A stretch of 29,510 nucleotides of DNA from CAYUCJ01 sp049282265 (GTDB taxonomy: Bacteria; Desulfobacterota; DSM-4660; Desulfatiglandales; Desulfatiglandaceae), in the NCBI GenBank assembly GCA_049282265.1, contig JBAPTR010000083.1, positions 1 through 29,510 of the forward strand, given 5' to 3'. Both the position numbers and the translations under genes were made by a program. This document shows, piece by piece, positions 6,725 to 15,152 of this stretch. Position 1 is the stretch's first letter. Each line of letters starts with the position of its first letter. The notes under the pieces are model-generated. The model did no database searches. It had not been told where the DNA came from and saw only the letters and a program-made list of their open reading frames with translations.

Positions 6725-8050
6725 TCAGACCACCACGTTGGGAACCTCCATCTCTCCCCTGGTGAAGGCCTTGACAAAGGCCTTGACGACTTTCGGATCA
6801 AATTCCGTTCCGGAACCCTTTATGATGATATCCTTGGCCTCAAACGGAGACATTGCTTTTCTGTATGGCCTGTCACTGGTCAGCGAATCATATACGTCCG
6901 CCACCGTCAACACACGTGCCTCCAGGGGAATCCCCTCCCCACTTGCGTCGTTGTAACCTGATCCGTCGAATTTTTCATGATGGGCGAGGATGATGGGCAG
7001 GATACGGCCCAGGGGTCCTCCTACAGGCTGAAGAATTTCATTGCTCTTCCTCACGTGCTGTTTCATGTCTTCGTATTCTTTATTGGTGAGATGGGCTGCC
7101 TTGTAAAGGAGTTTTCGGCTGATTTCCAGTTTCCCGATATCATGAAGCATCGCGGCTGAGCGGACATCCTCGATTCTTTCCATTGGGAAACCGAGATAGG
7201 CGGCGATCTTCGCAGCGTATATGGATACCCGGTAACAGTGGTTTTCCGTATACTCGTCATTGGAGATGAAGCGGCGCAAGATAACCAGGATGCCTTGATA
7301 GGCCTCACTCAGTTCAGCTACTTTCTTCTTATCACGCTCATAGAGCGTGCCCATGGTATAGGCGGTGATCATCAGGATTCCTCCCCAGGCCATGATTTCA
7401 TACCACTTGGCCTCCATGAAGGCCGTGTTTTTGGCTTCAGCAAGCCACGCCGGATTATAATAGATGGCAATACCCACCAGGAGGACACTTGCAAAGGCCG
7501 TGAAAGTAGCGTGTCGACGGCCGTAAAAGTAGGCCGAAAACAGGGTCGGCAAGGTATAGAGCCCAAGCAGCATGCGCTGTGAGGCCAGAAGATAATTCAT
7601 GGCCCCCACAATCATGATCATGGAGAGAATCAACCACAATTCTTTGTTCACCTCTAAAAGCTTTTCAAGAAGGTGATCTTTCCATGATGTCTTCAGTTTC
7701 TTGTCGGGCACGGTGGGTGTGAGAGGGAGATCAGGAACTTCTTTGGTTGAAATGGGATCAGGCGTCTGGTCTTCCGGTGGCTCTTCTTTCACCGACGTTT
7801 CTTCCGGTGGTGTCTTTTCGGGTATATAGGCGGCCGAGGCACCGAGCTTTTCGAGCCTGGTGACGAAGGCCTTTGCAGCCTTTTCCTCGGCATTCCTGCT
7901 GAGAACGAGGGGAGTCTTCTTGATCAAATCCTCAAACTTATGGCCCCCGGCGTTTTTGGTGTAGTGGGACAGGAACTGCCTCACTTTTTCTTCAACTTCC
8001 GTGTCGAGAATAGCATTGAGGACAAGCATTCCGTTCATTTGGCCAGCCAT
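6725..8050 (-). CDS. Membrane HD-GYP domain protein (c-di-GMP phosphodiesterase)
   Basis: 441 aa; ATG at 8050 chosen because GGGAGGG is 5 nt upstream. Residues 1-80 form a small charged domain with the KKTPLVLSRN...LEKLGA pattern seen in other deltaproteobacterial regulators, followed by a Pro/Glu-rich linker (80-118). Residues 137-236 contain about four membrane segments. The HD-GYP domain spans about 255-430: HD at 303-304 (MLHDIGK), His332, HH at 357-358, and GSGYND at 363-368, where the family normally has GYP. It would hydrolyse c-di-GMP at the inner membrane. The metal-binding HD and histidines are intact, so activity is likely despite the Pro-to-Asn change. Its neighbours are an MshEN-like protein and a diguanylate cyclase. 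Confidence 0.9.
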   Translation of the reverse strand: MAGQMNGMLVLNAILDTEVEEKVRQFLSHYTKNAGGHKFEDLIKKTPLVLSRNAEEKAAKAFVTRLEKLGASAAYIPEKTPPEETSVKEEPPEDQTPDPISTKEVPDLPLTPTVPDKKLKTSWKDHLLEKLLEVNKELWLILSMIMIVGAMNYLLASQRMLLGLYTLPTLFSAYFYGRRHATFTAFASVLLVGIAIYYNPAWLAEAKNTAFMEAKWYEIMAWGGILMITAYTMGTLYERDKKKVAELSEAYQGILVILRRFISNDEYTENHCYRVSIYAAKIAAYLGFPMERIEDVRSAAMLHDIGKLEISRKLLYKAAHLTNKEYEDMKQHVRKSNEILQPVGGPLGRILPIILAHHEKFDGSGYNDASGEGIPLEARVLTVADVYDSLTSDRPYRKAMSPFEAKDIIIKGSGTEFDPKVVKAFVKAFTRGEMEVPNVVV

Positions 8051-8462
8051 TGAAACCCTCCCTGAATTCTGGTATTGATCATGACGAACCAAGCCTCTGG
8101 TCAGGAAAATCACCTAAGGCTTCCCTCCTTATAAAAAGGGGCTATGTTCAGAAGAAATAAAATGTTGTAAAAGAAGAATCGACAATAAAGGAAAAAACTT
8201 TAGCAATTTTCACGAATAATGCGGTCTGAGGAGCGGTAGAGACGATCGGTAGGGATTTCCTTCGAGAGAAAAATAGGAACGGAAAGGGGGAGGGTTTCGC
8301 TTTTTTCAAGAAATCTCTTGCATTGAAGGCGGGTGATTTCTAATATTGATGGCATAACAGCGCCCACAGTGAGGTGGGAGGGGCTGTCAGCCCGTCATCA
8401 ATTGAAATGCCGGAAATGAGATCTATCCCCATTTTCCGAAGGGGCGCCAAGGAGGTTCTGGT
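8051..8462. other. Intergenic region between divergent HD-GYP and hsp20 genes
   Basis: 412 bp without a convincing ORF. It is AT-rich from 8130 to 8220 and should hold both promoters. Visible items are the RBSs at each end, the candidate hsp20 promoter at 8318-8346, a GGGCT-GTC-AGCCC hairpin (8381-8393) and a CCCC...GGGG stem shortly before the hsp20 RBS. No CIRCE element and no good sigma-32 match was seen. Confidence 0.6.
8318..8346 (+). promoter_or_regulatory. Weak candidate promoter for hsp20
   Basis: TTGCAT (8318-8323), 17-bp spacer, TAATAT (8341-8346). Hexamers match sigma-70 at 3/6 and 4/6. It would give a leader of about 110 nt before the ATG at 8463. It does not look like a heat-shock sigma-32 promoter. 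Confidence 0.25.
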
Positions 8463-8909
8463 ATGACTGAACTGATCATATGGAAAAACAGAGAGATCAA
8501 TAAAATGAGAAGGACGATGGAACATCTTTTTGATCGCATGTGGATGGATTTCGGTTCCTGTCTTTCTCCGGCCATGACGACACTGGGGCCTTCTCTGGAC
8601 ATTTCAGAGACCCGGGACATGGTGATTGTGAAGGCGGAACTTCCAGGCATTGATCTCAATGACGTGAAAATCTCCGTCACCGAAAGGACGCTGAGCCTGA
8701 TAGGAGAAAAGCGCGCGGAGATGGTAAGAAAAGGTGCCCACTATCACCGCCTGGAACGGCGTTTCGGATTATTTTCCAGGAGCATACAGCTTCCATGCAG
8801 AATTAAAGTGGAGGAGATGGAAGCCACCTACGAGAAAGGGGTCCTGGTGATCATTCTGCCGAAATGCGAAGCCGAAAAGGGAAAGCGTATCAAACTGAAA
8901 GTCTTGTGA
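8463..8909 (+). CDS. Hsp20/alpha-crystallin small heat-shock protein
   Basis: 148 aa, ATG with AAGGAGGT 6 nt upstream, the strongest RBS in the neighbourhood. It is a cytosolic ATP-independent holdase that keeps unfolding proteins soluble. The alpha-crystallin domain covers about 43-140: PSLDISETRDMVIVKAELPG at its start, the YHRLERRFGLFSRSIQLP strand region, and the terminal GVLVIILPK (the A-x-x-x-x-G-V-L type signature). A short C-terminal IKLKV tail could serve as the I-x-I/V-type assembly motif. The N-terminal arm (1-40) is short. The Lon-like protease gene follows 127 bp downstream, fitting a protein quality-control pair. Confidence 0.93.
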   Translation: MTELIIWKNREINKMRRTMEHLFDRMWMDFGSCLSPAMTTLGPSLDISETRDMVIVKAELPGIDLNDVKISVTERTLSLIGEKRAEMVRKGAHYHRLERRFGLFSRSIQLPCRIKVEEMEATYEKGVLVIILPKCEAEKGKRIKLKVL

Positions 8910-9036
8910 GGAAGTCAATAAATCCGCTATCTTTATCATGGTAGTTCGGATGCGGTGAAGACGAATACTAATGACGAATGATATGGCCATATCCAACAGA
9001 CCTGAAATCATGACTGGAGACCAAAGGAGAGATCAC

Positions 9037-11523
9037 ATGCCCAGGAAAAAAGCGAGTATTGGCGTACCGGTGGATAGGCTCAGATGGCGTTTGGACCCCG
9101 CGACCCTTTCCTTCAAAACCACCACGGACCTCGAACCCTTGAAGGAGATCGTGGGGCAGGCGAGGGGGGTGGAGGCATTCAGGTTCGGGATGGGTATGAA
9201 CAAACCGGGCTACAATGTCTTTGTGACGGGCATGTCCGGAAGCGGGCGGATGTCGACGGTCAAGAAGCTCCTTGAAGAAATGACCCTGAAATCGAAGACA
9301 CCGGATGATCTCTGTTATGTGAACAATTTCAAGAATCCGGAAGCCCCTATACTGCTGAGAATGAAGGGGGGCGTCGGGGCGGGTTTTAGAAAAGATGTCC
9401 ATAACCTTGTTGAAACCCTCAAGAAAGAGATCCCTCAGCTTTTCGAAAGCCAGGAATACATCAACCTCAAGAAGGAGATCATGGAGGCCTATGAAGCCAA
9501 GGGAAAGACCTTTTTCAAGGAGCTCGACCAGAGGGTCAAGGAAGAAGGTTTTGCACTGGTTGACGTCCAGATGGGCCAATACAAACGTCCCGAGGTGATG
9601 CCCATCGTCGATGGGAAACCCCTCCCCGTTGATCAGGTGGAGGATATGGCCGAGAAGGGACGCTTCCCAAAAGATGAGTTCGAGGCCATGAGAGAAAAAC
9701 AGGCCAGGCTTCGGGGCCAGATTGACCAGATTTTTCTGGAACTCCGGGATCTCCAGAAAGAGGTTCAGGAAAAGATCGAAAAGATGGACCGTGTCATGTT
9801 TCTCAAGAACGCTTCGGATCTTGCAAGCCCATTGGTGAAAAAATACAAAGGGAAATCCGTCAGGGAGTATCTGGAATCGCTTTTGGAAGATATGGCGGAC
9901 AATCTGCAGATTTTCAGGCCGCAACAACAGGTCGCCATTCCGGGCATGCCTGCCATGCTTCCCGAAGGAGATCTTTTTCAACCCTATCAGGTGAACCTTC
10001 TGGTGGATAACAGCGAACAGAAGGGCGCACCGGTGATCATTGAAGGTTACCCGACCTACCGCAATATATTCGGAAGCATTGAACGGGTAGTGGATCGCAG
10101 TGGCCTATGGCGCACGGATTTCAGCAAGATCAAGGCGGGATCTTTCATCAAGGCCAATGGGGGGTATCTCGTATTTAACCTCATGGATGCCATTGTGGAA
10201 CCTGGAGTCTGGCAGAGTCTCAAGAGGGCGTTGAAATCATCCAAGCTTGAAATTCAGACCTATGACCCATTCTATCTCTTTACCACCTCCGGGCTCAAAC
10301 CCGAACCCATTGACCTGGAGGTGAAGGTCGTCATCATCTCAGACTTTCGCTTGTACCATCTGCTTTTACACTACGATGAGGATTTCAAAAAGATCTTCAA
10401 GGTCCGGGCTGATTTCGACACATCCATGGACAAGGATAAGAGGAGTATTGAGCAGTTTGCCCGGTTTATTCGAATGAAATGTGATGACGAAGATCTAAGA
10501 CCCTTCGATGCGTCGGCCGTAGCCTCACTGGTTGAACAGGCCGTCAGGATGACAGGCAGACAGGAAAAGATATCCACGAGTTTTCCCGCGGTAACGGATC
10601 TTCTCCGAGAGGCCGATTTCTGGGCTGGTGATGGGAAAGACGATGTCGTCCGCGAAGAGCATGTGGACAAGGCCATTGATGCCCGGATTTACCGTTCCAG
10701 CCAGATCGAGGAACACATCCAGGAGATGATCGATCGTGGTACATTGATGATCGATGTTACCGGGGAAGTGACGGGGCAGGTCAATGGCCTGGCTGTTTTC
10801 AACATGGGGGATTACATGTTCGGCAAGCCGAGTCGGATTACCGTGTCCACCGCCATGGGGAGGGCCGGAATTATCAATATAGAGCGGGAAGCGGATCTCT
10901 CCGGCAGCACCCACAACAAGGGCGTTTTCATCCTGAGCGGCTACCTGAGGAAGAAATATGCCCAGGACAAGCCCCTTACCGTGAGCGCCAGCATAGCCTT
11001 TGAGCAGTCCTACGGCGGTGTGGATGGGGACAGTGCTTCCAGTACGGAAATTTATGCACTCCTTTCCAGCCTCTCCGGGCTACCCATCAGACAGAATATT
11101 GCCGTGACGGGATCGGTCAACCAGAAAGGTGAGGTGCAGGCCATCGGCGGAGTGAATCAAAAGATAGAGGGCTTTTTTGATTGCTGCAAAACGGCGGGGT
11201 TGACGGGAGAACAGGGCGTGATGATTCCTGACTCCAATGTCAAGGATCTGATGCTCCGAAAAGACGTTGTGGCGGCCGTGAAAAAGGGGGAATTCCGAGT
11301 CTATTCCGTCAAGACAATCGATGAGGGGATAGAGATCCTGACGGGGAAAAAGGCTGGCACGCGGAAAGCGGATGGAACCTACCAAAAAGGCTCCATCAAT
11401 GACCTGGTGGATCGAAAACTCAGAGCCCTGGCCGAGGGGCTCAAGAGTTTCAGTGATAAGGAGAATTGGGAAAACAAGAAAAAGACCGAAAAGAAGGGCC
11501 GAGGGGGCGGAAAAAAAGAATAG
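9037..11523 (+). CDS. Lon-like ATP-dependent protease (AAA_32 type)
   Basis: 828 aa; ATG at 9037 chosen because AAAGGAGA lies 6 nt upstream (the upstream ATGs lack an RBS). It belongs to the LonB-like family with an N-terminal AAA_32 ATPase half and a C-terminal S16 protease. The Walker A-like loop GMSGSGRMST (65-74) has Arg where Lys is usual, as often seen in this family. The middle (170-290) is helical and charged. The protease half has YRSSQIEEHIQEMIDRG, GQVNGLAVFNMGDYMFG and the catalytic dyad Ser666 (GDSASS) and Lys709 (GGVNQKIEGFF), 43 residues apart as in Lon. It should degrade misfolded or regulatory proteins in the cytosol; its substrates are unknown. It follows hsp20 and is coupled to the next gene. 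Confidence 0.93.
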   Translation: MPRKKASIGVPVDRLRWRLDPATLSFKTTTDLEPLKEIVGQARGVEAFRFGMGMNKPGYNVFVTGMSGSGRMSTVKKLLEEMTLKSKTPDDLCYVNNFKNPEAPILLRMKGGVGAGFRKDVHNLVETLKKEIPQLFESQEYINLKKEIMEAYEAKGKTFFKELDQRVKEEGFALVDVQMGQYKRPEVMPIVDGKPLPVDQVEDMAEKGRFPKDEFEAMREKQARLRGQIDQIFLELRDLQKEVQEKIEKMDRVMFLKNASDLASPLVKKYKGKSVREYLESLLEDMADNLQIFRPQQQVAIPGMPAMLPEGDLFQPYQVNLLVDNSEQKGAPVIIEGYPTYRNIFGSIERVVDRSGLWRTDFSKIKAGSFIKANGGYLVFNLMDAIVEPGVWQSLKRALKSSKLEIQTYDPFYLFTTSGLKPEPIDLEVKVVIISDFRLYHLLLHYDEDFKKIFKVRADFDTSMDKDKRSIEQFARFIRMKCDDEDLRPFDASAVASLVEQAVRMTGRQEKISTSFPAVTDLLREADFWAGDGKDDVVREEHVDKAIDARIYRSSQIEEHIQEMIDRGTLMIDVTGEVTGQVNGLAVFNMGDYMFGKPSRITVSTAMGRAGIINIEREADLSGSTHNKGVFILSGYLRKKYAQDKPLTVSASIAFEQSYGGVDGDSASSTEIYALLSSLSGLPIRQNIAVTGSVNQKGEVQAIGGVNQKIEGFFDCCKTAGLTGEQGVMIPDSNVKDLMLRKDVVAAVKKGEFRVYSVKTIDEGIEILTGKKAGTRKADGTYQKGSINDLVDRKLRALAEGLKSFSDKENWENKKKTEKKGRGGGKKE

Positions 11524-12047
11524 TGTCGGATTTGAAGCGTATCCCCCTTACCGGTTCTGTCGAGGAAAAAGTTGCCTGGGCAAGGGCCGGCCACCTTTCC
11601 TGGGATGGGTTCCTGACCCGGGATGGTGAAATTTCAGGACTCCTTGCCGGCCTCGAACGTGAAATAGAGGCCTCCCGCAAGGCCATGCGGGCGGGGGGCG
11701 TGATGCTTGCCTGTCGTGCTTGTGAAGAGACGGAAGGGGGTTCCTGCTGCGGCGCAGGCATAGAAAGAAAGTATGACGGGTACCTCTTGCTTATCAATCT
11801 TATGCTGGGGGTCGAACTGCCGGAAGAACGTCTGGAACCGAACAGCTGTTTCTTCCAGGGGGCCGAAGGATGTCGTCTGAAGGCCCGTCATGTGATCTGC
11901 ATCAATTACCTGTGCAAAAAGGTCACGGATCAGGTGGAACCCGAAGATCTGTCTCTTCTCCGTGAGGCAGAGGGAGCGGAACTGCATACCCTCTTTAGGC
12001 TGCATGAGCGTATCAAGAAATTGCTCAGGGAAATGTCACTCAGATGA
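11523..12047 (+). CDS. YkgJ-like cysteine-cluster protein
   Basis: 174 aa from GTG at 11523, which shares its first G with the TAG stop of the Lon-like gene (TAGTG), a translational-coupling arrangement; a longer reading from 11466 overlaps that gene by 58 bp. Eight cysteines occur in two groups: C64, C67, C75, C76 (CxxC...CC) and C109, C117, C126, C131. This is the pattern of the YkgJ/UPF0153 putative zinc- or iron-chelating domain, although the spacing in the first group is slightly wide. The protein is probably a small cytosolic metal- or Fe-S-binding protein. Its biochemical role is unknown in the family. It overlaps the following methyltransferase start by 4 bp. Confidence 0.75.
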   Translation: MSDLKRIPLTGSVEEKVAWARAGHLSWDGFLTRDGEISGLLAGLEREIEASRKAMRAGGVMLACRACEETEGGSCCGAGIERKYDGYLLLINLMLGVELPEERLEPNSCFFQGAEGCRLKARHVICINYLCKKVTDQVEPEDLSLLREAEGAELHTLFRLHERIKKLLREMSLR

Positions 12048-12667
12048 ACGGATCCGTGTTTTCCTTTCCAAAAGAAACACTGGAGTGCGTGGCCCGTTTT
12101 TATGATGCACGAAAGGTGGGCGACTTGGGGGCTCTTGGTTTCAGGAGGTCCAGCGACCTGTCCGTTCTTGTGAATGGTTTGGAGGACCTCCTGCGCGCGC
12201 GCCTGCTGGTTCCCGGAAAATCCCTCTTTCTGGATCTGGGATGCGCCGACGGACGGGTGAATGTGCTCCTGAGTTACCTTGTTCGAAAATCCGTAGGCGT
12301 CGAACTCGATTCGTGGACCCTCGATGAATATGCCCCATTAAGGGCTGAGCTTGCGGAGGAATTGCGCGCAGCCGATATCTCGTGCCCCCCGGACAATATC
12401 CACCTCTTTAACGGGGACTCCACCGATCCCGGCACGCACCAGGAGATTTTGAGCCATACGGGTCTTGGCCTGGGTGATTTCGACCTCTTCTACACCTACC
12501 TGATCATGCACGAGGAGTTTGCGGACATGATAGCTCGAAAGGCCAGGAAGGGAGCCGTTTTTCTGGTCTACGGGCTGGACAGGATCATGCCTTCCTACGC
12601 AGGGCTCAGGCTCCTCAGCAATTTGAGTCCCCTTCAGGGGATGCTGGGCGTCTATATCAAGCCCTGA
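12044..12667 (+). CDS. Class I SAM-dependent methyltransferase, substrate unknown
   Basis: 207 aa; its ATG overlaps the stop of the previous gene (ATGA). Rossmann motif I is LDLGCADG (63-70), followed by the acidic residue Glu87 in VGVELD that binds the SAM ribose, and a plausible motif IV around DFDLFYTYLIMHEE. The substrate cannot be read from the sequence. Coupling to the Lon-like protease and cysteine-cluster gene suggests a protein or stress-related target, but this is inference. Its last 11 bp overlap the convergent radical SAM gene. Confidence 0.8.
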   Translation: MNGSVFSFPKETLECVARFYDARKVGDLGALGFRRSSDLSVLVNGLEDLLRARLLVPGKSLFLDLGCADGRVNVLLSYLVRKSVGVELDSWTLDEYAPLRAELAEELRAADISCPPDNIHLFNGDSTDPGTHQEILSHTGLGLGDFDLFYTYLIMHEEFADMIARKARKGAVFLVYGLDRIMPSYAGLRLLSNLSPLQGMLGVYIKP

Positions 12668-14522
12668 CGTGACGGGCGGGAACAGCAAGACTCAGGTATC
12701 GGTTCCCTTCTCGGAACATCAACCTTTTTTTCACCATCATATTTAGAAAAGAAACGACCTTTTCCCCATCCATCCGGGGAAAACGGGCGAGAATGTCGCC
12801 TGCTGAACGGTGTCTTTGGCAAAAGAGGTAAATTGAGCGGGAGGTCCCCGTCAGCCGGTGTGACAAATCTTCCCTGTCAAGGCGTCGCTCTTGAATGACC
12901 ATGAATCGTTTTCCGTCAAGATAGGAGAGAATAGGACCGCTTCCCGGCGATCTGTGCAACGCTTCATAGGTGTCCCGCCAATGATCCACCCTTTCCCGAA
13001 CCCCTTCCCAGATGCGCTGCTGATAACGCTTCCGTCCATAGTATTCCTGGATCATGAGTGTGAGGCCCCGCAGGACGTCCGGAGGAAAGAGGCGGGCATA
13101 GTGGGGGTGGTTTCCCTTTTTCCTGATACCGAATGCCCGGGGATCATTGTATACGGGGCTTGCATACCCCAGCCAGAAATGGGCCGGTTGGAGGGGCCTG
13201 AACGGAAGCACAAATGAGAGATTCTCCAAGGTTTCGGCCACGTCTCCTTCGTCGCTCGAAGGGAAGTGGAGGATGAGGTTTCCGGTGAGACCGGGAAGCC
13301 CCGGCGTTTCACAGTCCCGCATGATCTGGATATTGTCCATGACGGTCGTGCCCTTGTTGAGCTTTCCGAGGAGACTCGTGCTCAGGGCCTCTACCCCCAC
13401 CTGGACCGTCTCGACGCCGGCTTCCCCCATGGCGGCCAGGATGGGGAAGGCGGTGGTTGCACGAATTTCCGCAAAAAATTGGTACCCCTTTCCAAGTCGG
13501 GCCACGTCCATGAAGATCTTTCGGGTGCCTTTCCCAGGCAGGAGATTGTCCATGAACGAAATGGATAGGGCTTGGTGTCTCAGGGAGAGGTCTTCAATTT
13601 CTTGAATAACCCGGGGACCCGTCTTGGTCCTGTAACCCTTCCATTGAAGATTCAGGTTGCAGAAGGCACAACCGGTGGGCTTCCCCGAGGGGGCCCTTTT
13701 TCTCCACCAGCAGCCCCTGGAGGTCTCCATGGGTATTTTCGGGAAAAATCGTTTGGCGGAGGGAAGGGAGTTAAGGGTCTCGAAATAATCCTCATAATCG
13801 GGAACGGGAAGGTCATCCAACTGGGCCACCTGGGTTGGAGCGCGGGAGGGTCCATCGGGGGATTCCCTCTGGAGGACCCCGGGCAGGGGCAGGCTGCCCT
13901 GCGCCGATGGACACCTTGAAAGGTGATCAACCAGATGGAGAAGGGGCAATTCTCCTTCTCCCTGAACCACGAAATCAAGCTCCGGGAAGGTCTGGAGAAG
14001 AGACTCCCCCATTTCCGCGGCACACGAAGACCCTCCGATCACGATCTTCAGCCCGTTAGCCCGCTGTTTGATTCGCCGGATGTAATAGAGGCTGCTGGTC
14101 AACTGGCCTAGGCATATGGAAAAACCAGTCAGAAGGTATTCATCCCAGTTGACATCGTCCAGGAATCGCTCGGATGCCTCCCTGACCTGCCGACAGAGCC
14201 CTTGAAAATCATGGCCTGGGGGCAGAGAGGATTTTCCAGACGGGCTGCGCCACCAGAATTTCTCCATGGTGTCGAAAAGTTCCGGGTAGAGGAGGGCGGC
14301 ATAGACGGATTCCGCCAGCCAGCTTTTTCCTGAGATCCTTCGGTAACAATCATAGCCGATGGATTCGGCGACCAGGAGGTAGGGGTGGTAGGTGCGAACG
14401 GATATTCCGGGGATGTTCCCTAGAAAAAAGGCCTTCAGAGATCCAAGTTGAATGGAGGGTCGGTTAAAGAGGGGCCAGGGGGTGGAAACCAGAGCAATAT
14501 GACGGCCCTTTTCCAGTTTCAC
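12657..14522 (-). CDS. Cobalamin-binding radical SAM protein, RiPP C-methyltransferase-like
   Basis: 621 aa from GTG at 14522, chosen because GAAAGGGG precedes it and it lies 25 bp after iorB; an upstream TTG at 14582 overlaps iorB. Residues 8-60 (STPWPLFNRPSIQLGSLKA) match the opening of RiPP-maturation radical SAM C-methyltransferases (TIGR03975-like). A B12-binding Rossmann-like domain follows (about 110-200, IVIGGSS...VVQGEGE). The radical SAM barrel starts at METSRGCWW (265-273) with C271-x13-C285-x2-C288, then CNLN and FMDN motifs typical of that family. Residues 540-610 look like a winged-helix or PqqD-like domain that could hold a peptide. The expected chemistry is methylation at an unactivated carbon using SAM and cobalamin. 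No precursor peptide gene is evident. It is the third gene of the iorA-iorB operon. Confidence 0.8.
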   Translation of the reverse strand: MKLEKGRHIALVSTPWPLFNRPSIQLGSLKAFFLGNIPGISVRTYHPYLLVAESIGYDCYRRISGKSWLAESVYAALLYPELFDTMEKFWWRSPSGKSSLPPGHDFQGLCRQVREASERFLDDVNWDEYLLTGFSICLGQLTSSLYYIRRIKQRANGLKIVIGGSSCAAEMGESLLQTFPELDFVVQGEGELPLLHLVDHLSRCPSAQGSLPLPGVLQRESPDGPSRAPTQVAQLDDLPVPDYEDYFETLNSLPSAKRFFPKIPMETSRGCWWRKRAPSGKPTGCAFCNLNLQWKGYRTKTGPRVIQEIEDLSLRHQALSISFMDNLLPGKGTRKIFMDVARLGKGYQFFAEIRATTAFPILAAMGEAGVETVQVGVEALSTSLLGKLNKGTTVMDNIQIMRDCETPGLPGLTGNLILHFPSSDEGDVAETLENLSFVLPFRPLQPAHFWLGYASPVYNDPRAFGIRKKGNHPHYARLFPPDVLRGLTLMIQEYYGRKRYQQRIWEGVRERVDHWRDTYEALHRSPGSGPILSYLDGKRFMVIQERRLDREDLSHRLTGTSRSIYLFCQRHRSAGDILARFPRMDGEKVVSFLNMMVKKRLMFREGNRYLSLAVPARHVRA

Positions 14523-14547
14523 CGCCCCCCTTTCAAAGCAGTTTTGA

Positions 14548-15141
14548 CTAATGTGCCTTGGCCTTTTCAAATCCCTTGTCAAAGGCCTTGAGGTTTGCTT
14601 CCAGAAAGGCCTTCTTCGTTGATGATGAAATGGTTTTCTTCATACTATCGGCCGTGATGGAAATGGTGCCGGAACCGATGAGTGCCCCCAGCATCACCAT
14701 ATTGAGGGCAAGGGGATTCCCCACCTCTTCAGCCATGGCATCCCCGTCCAGGGCAATCACCCGACCGGCCTTTTCCCTTATCAGGGCCAGCATCTCCTCC
14801 ACATCCGGGTATTTCCCCTGACCCACCGCAACCGTGAAGGGCGGCAGGGGATGCGTGTTGGTGATGATAACGGTCTTTCCATTGCATTTTCCCAGGGCGC
14901 GCAGGGTCTCAACCGGTTCAAAACTCACCAGGACATCGGCCTCACCCGGGGAGACGATGGGACTCGTCACATTGCCCATTAGGACGGCCGACTCCACGAT
15001 GCCACCTCTCTGCGCCATGCCGTGTATCTCGCTCACGACGGCAGGAACGCCTTCCGCCAGGGCCGCTTCACCCAGAAGACGTGAGGCCAGCAGGTTGCCT
15101 TGGCCACCCACCCCTATAAATACCAATCTTTTCGTTTCCAT
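14548..15141 (-). CDS. iorB: Indolepyruvate:ferredoxin oxidoreductase beta subunit
   Basis: 197 aa; ATG at 15141 chosen because GGGAG lies 6 nt upstream; the ORF continues upstream into iorA without an RBS. The N-terminus has GVGGQG (10-15), the signature of the gamma-type domain of 2-oxoacid:ferredoxin oxidoreductases, followed by SEIHGMAQRGG. With IorA it oxidatively decarboxylates aryl pyruvates (from Trp, Phe, Tyr) to aryl-acetyl-CoA and reduces ferredoxin. It lies 11 bp after iorA, so translation is probably coupled. Confidence 0.95.
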   Translation of the reverse strand: METKRLVFIGVGGQGNLLASRLLGEAALAEGVPAVVSEIHGMAQRGGIVESAVLMGNVTSPIVSPGEADVLVSFEPVETLRALGKCNGKTVIITNTHPLPPFTVAVGQGKYPDVEEMLALIREKAGRVIALDGDAMAEEVGNPLALNMVMLGALIGSGTISITADSMKKTISSSTKKAFLEANLKAFDKGFEKAKAH

Positions 15142-15152
15142 AAGAGTCTCCC

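Noticed and set aside
8968..9981. 337-codon minus-strand frame under the Lon-like gene
   Set aside because: Antisense shadow of a clear protease gene; no family resemblance.
12044..14522. A complete RiPP cluster with precursor peptide
   Set aside because: The radical SAM gene is flanked directly by iorB and a convergent methyltransferase; no short ORF with RBS and a core-like tail could be found.
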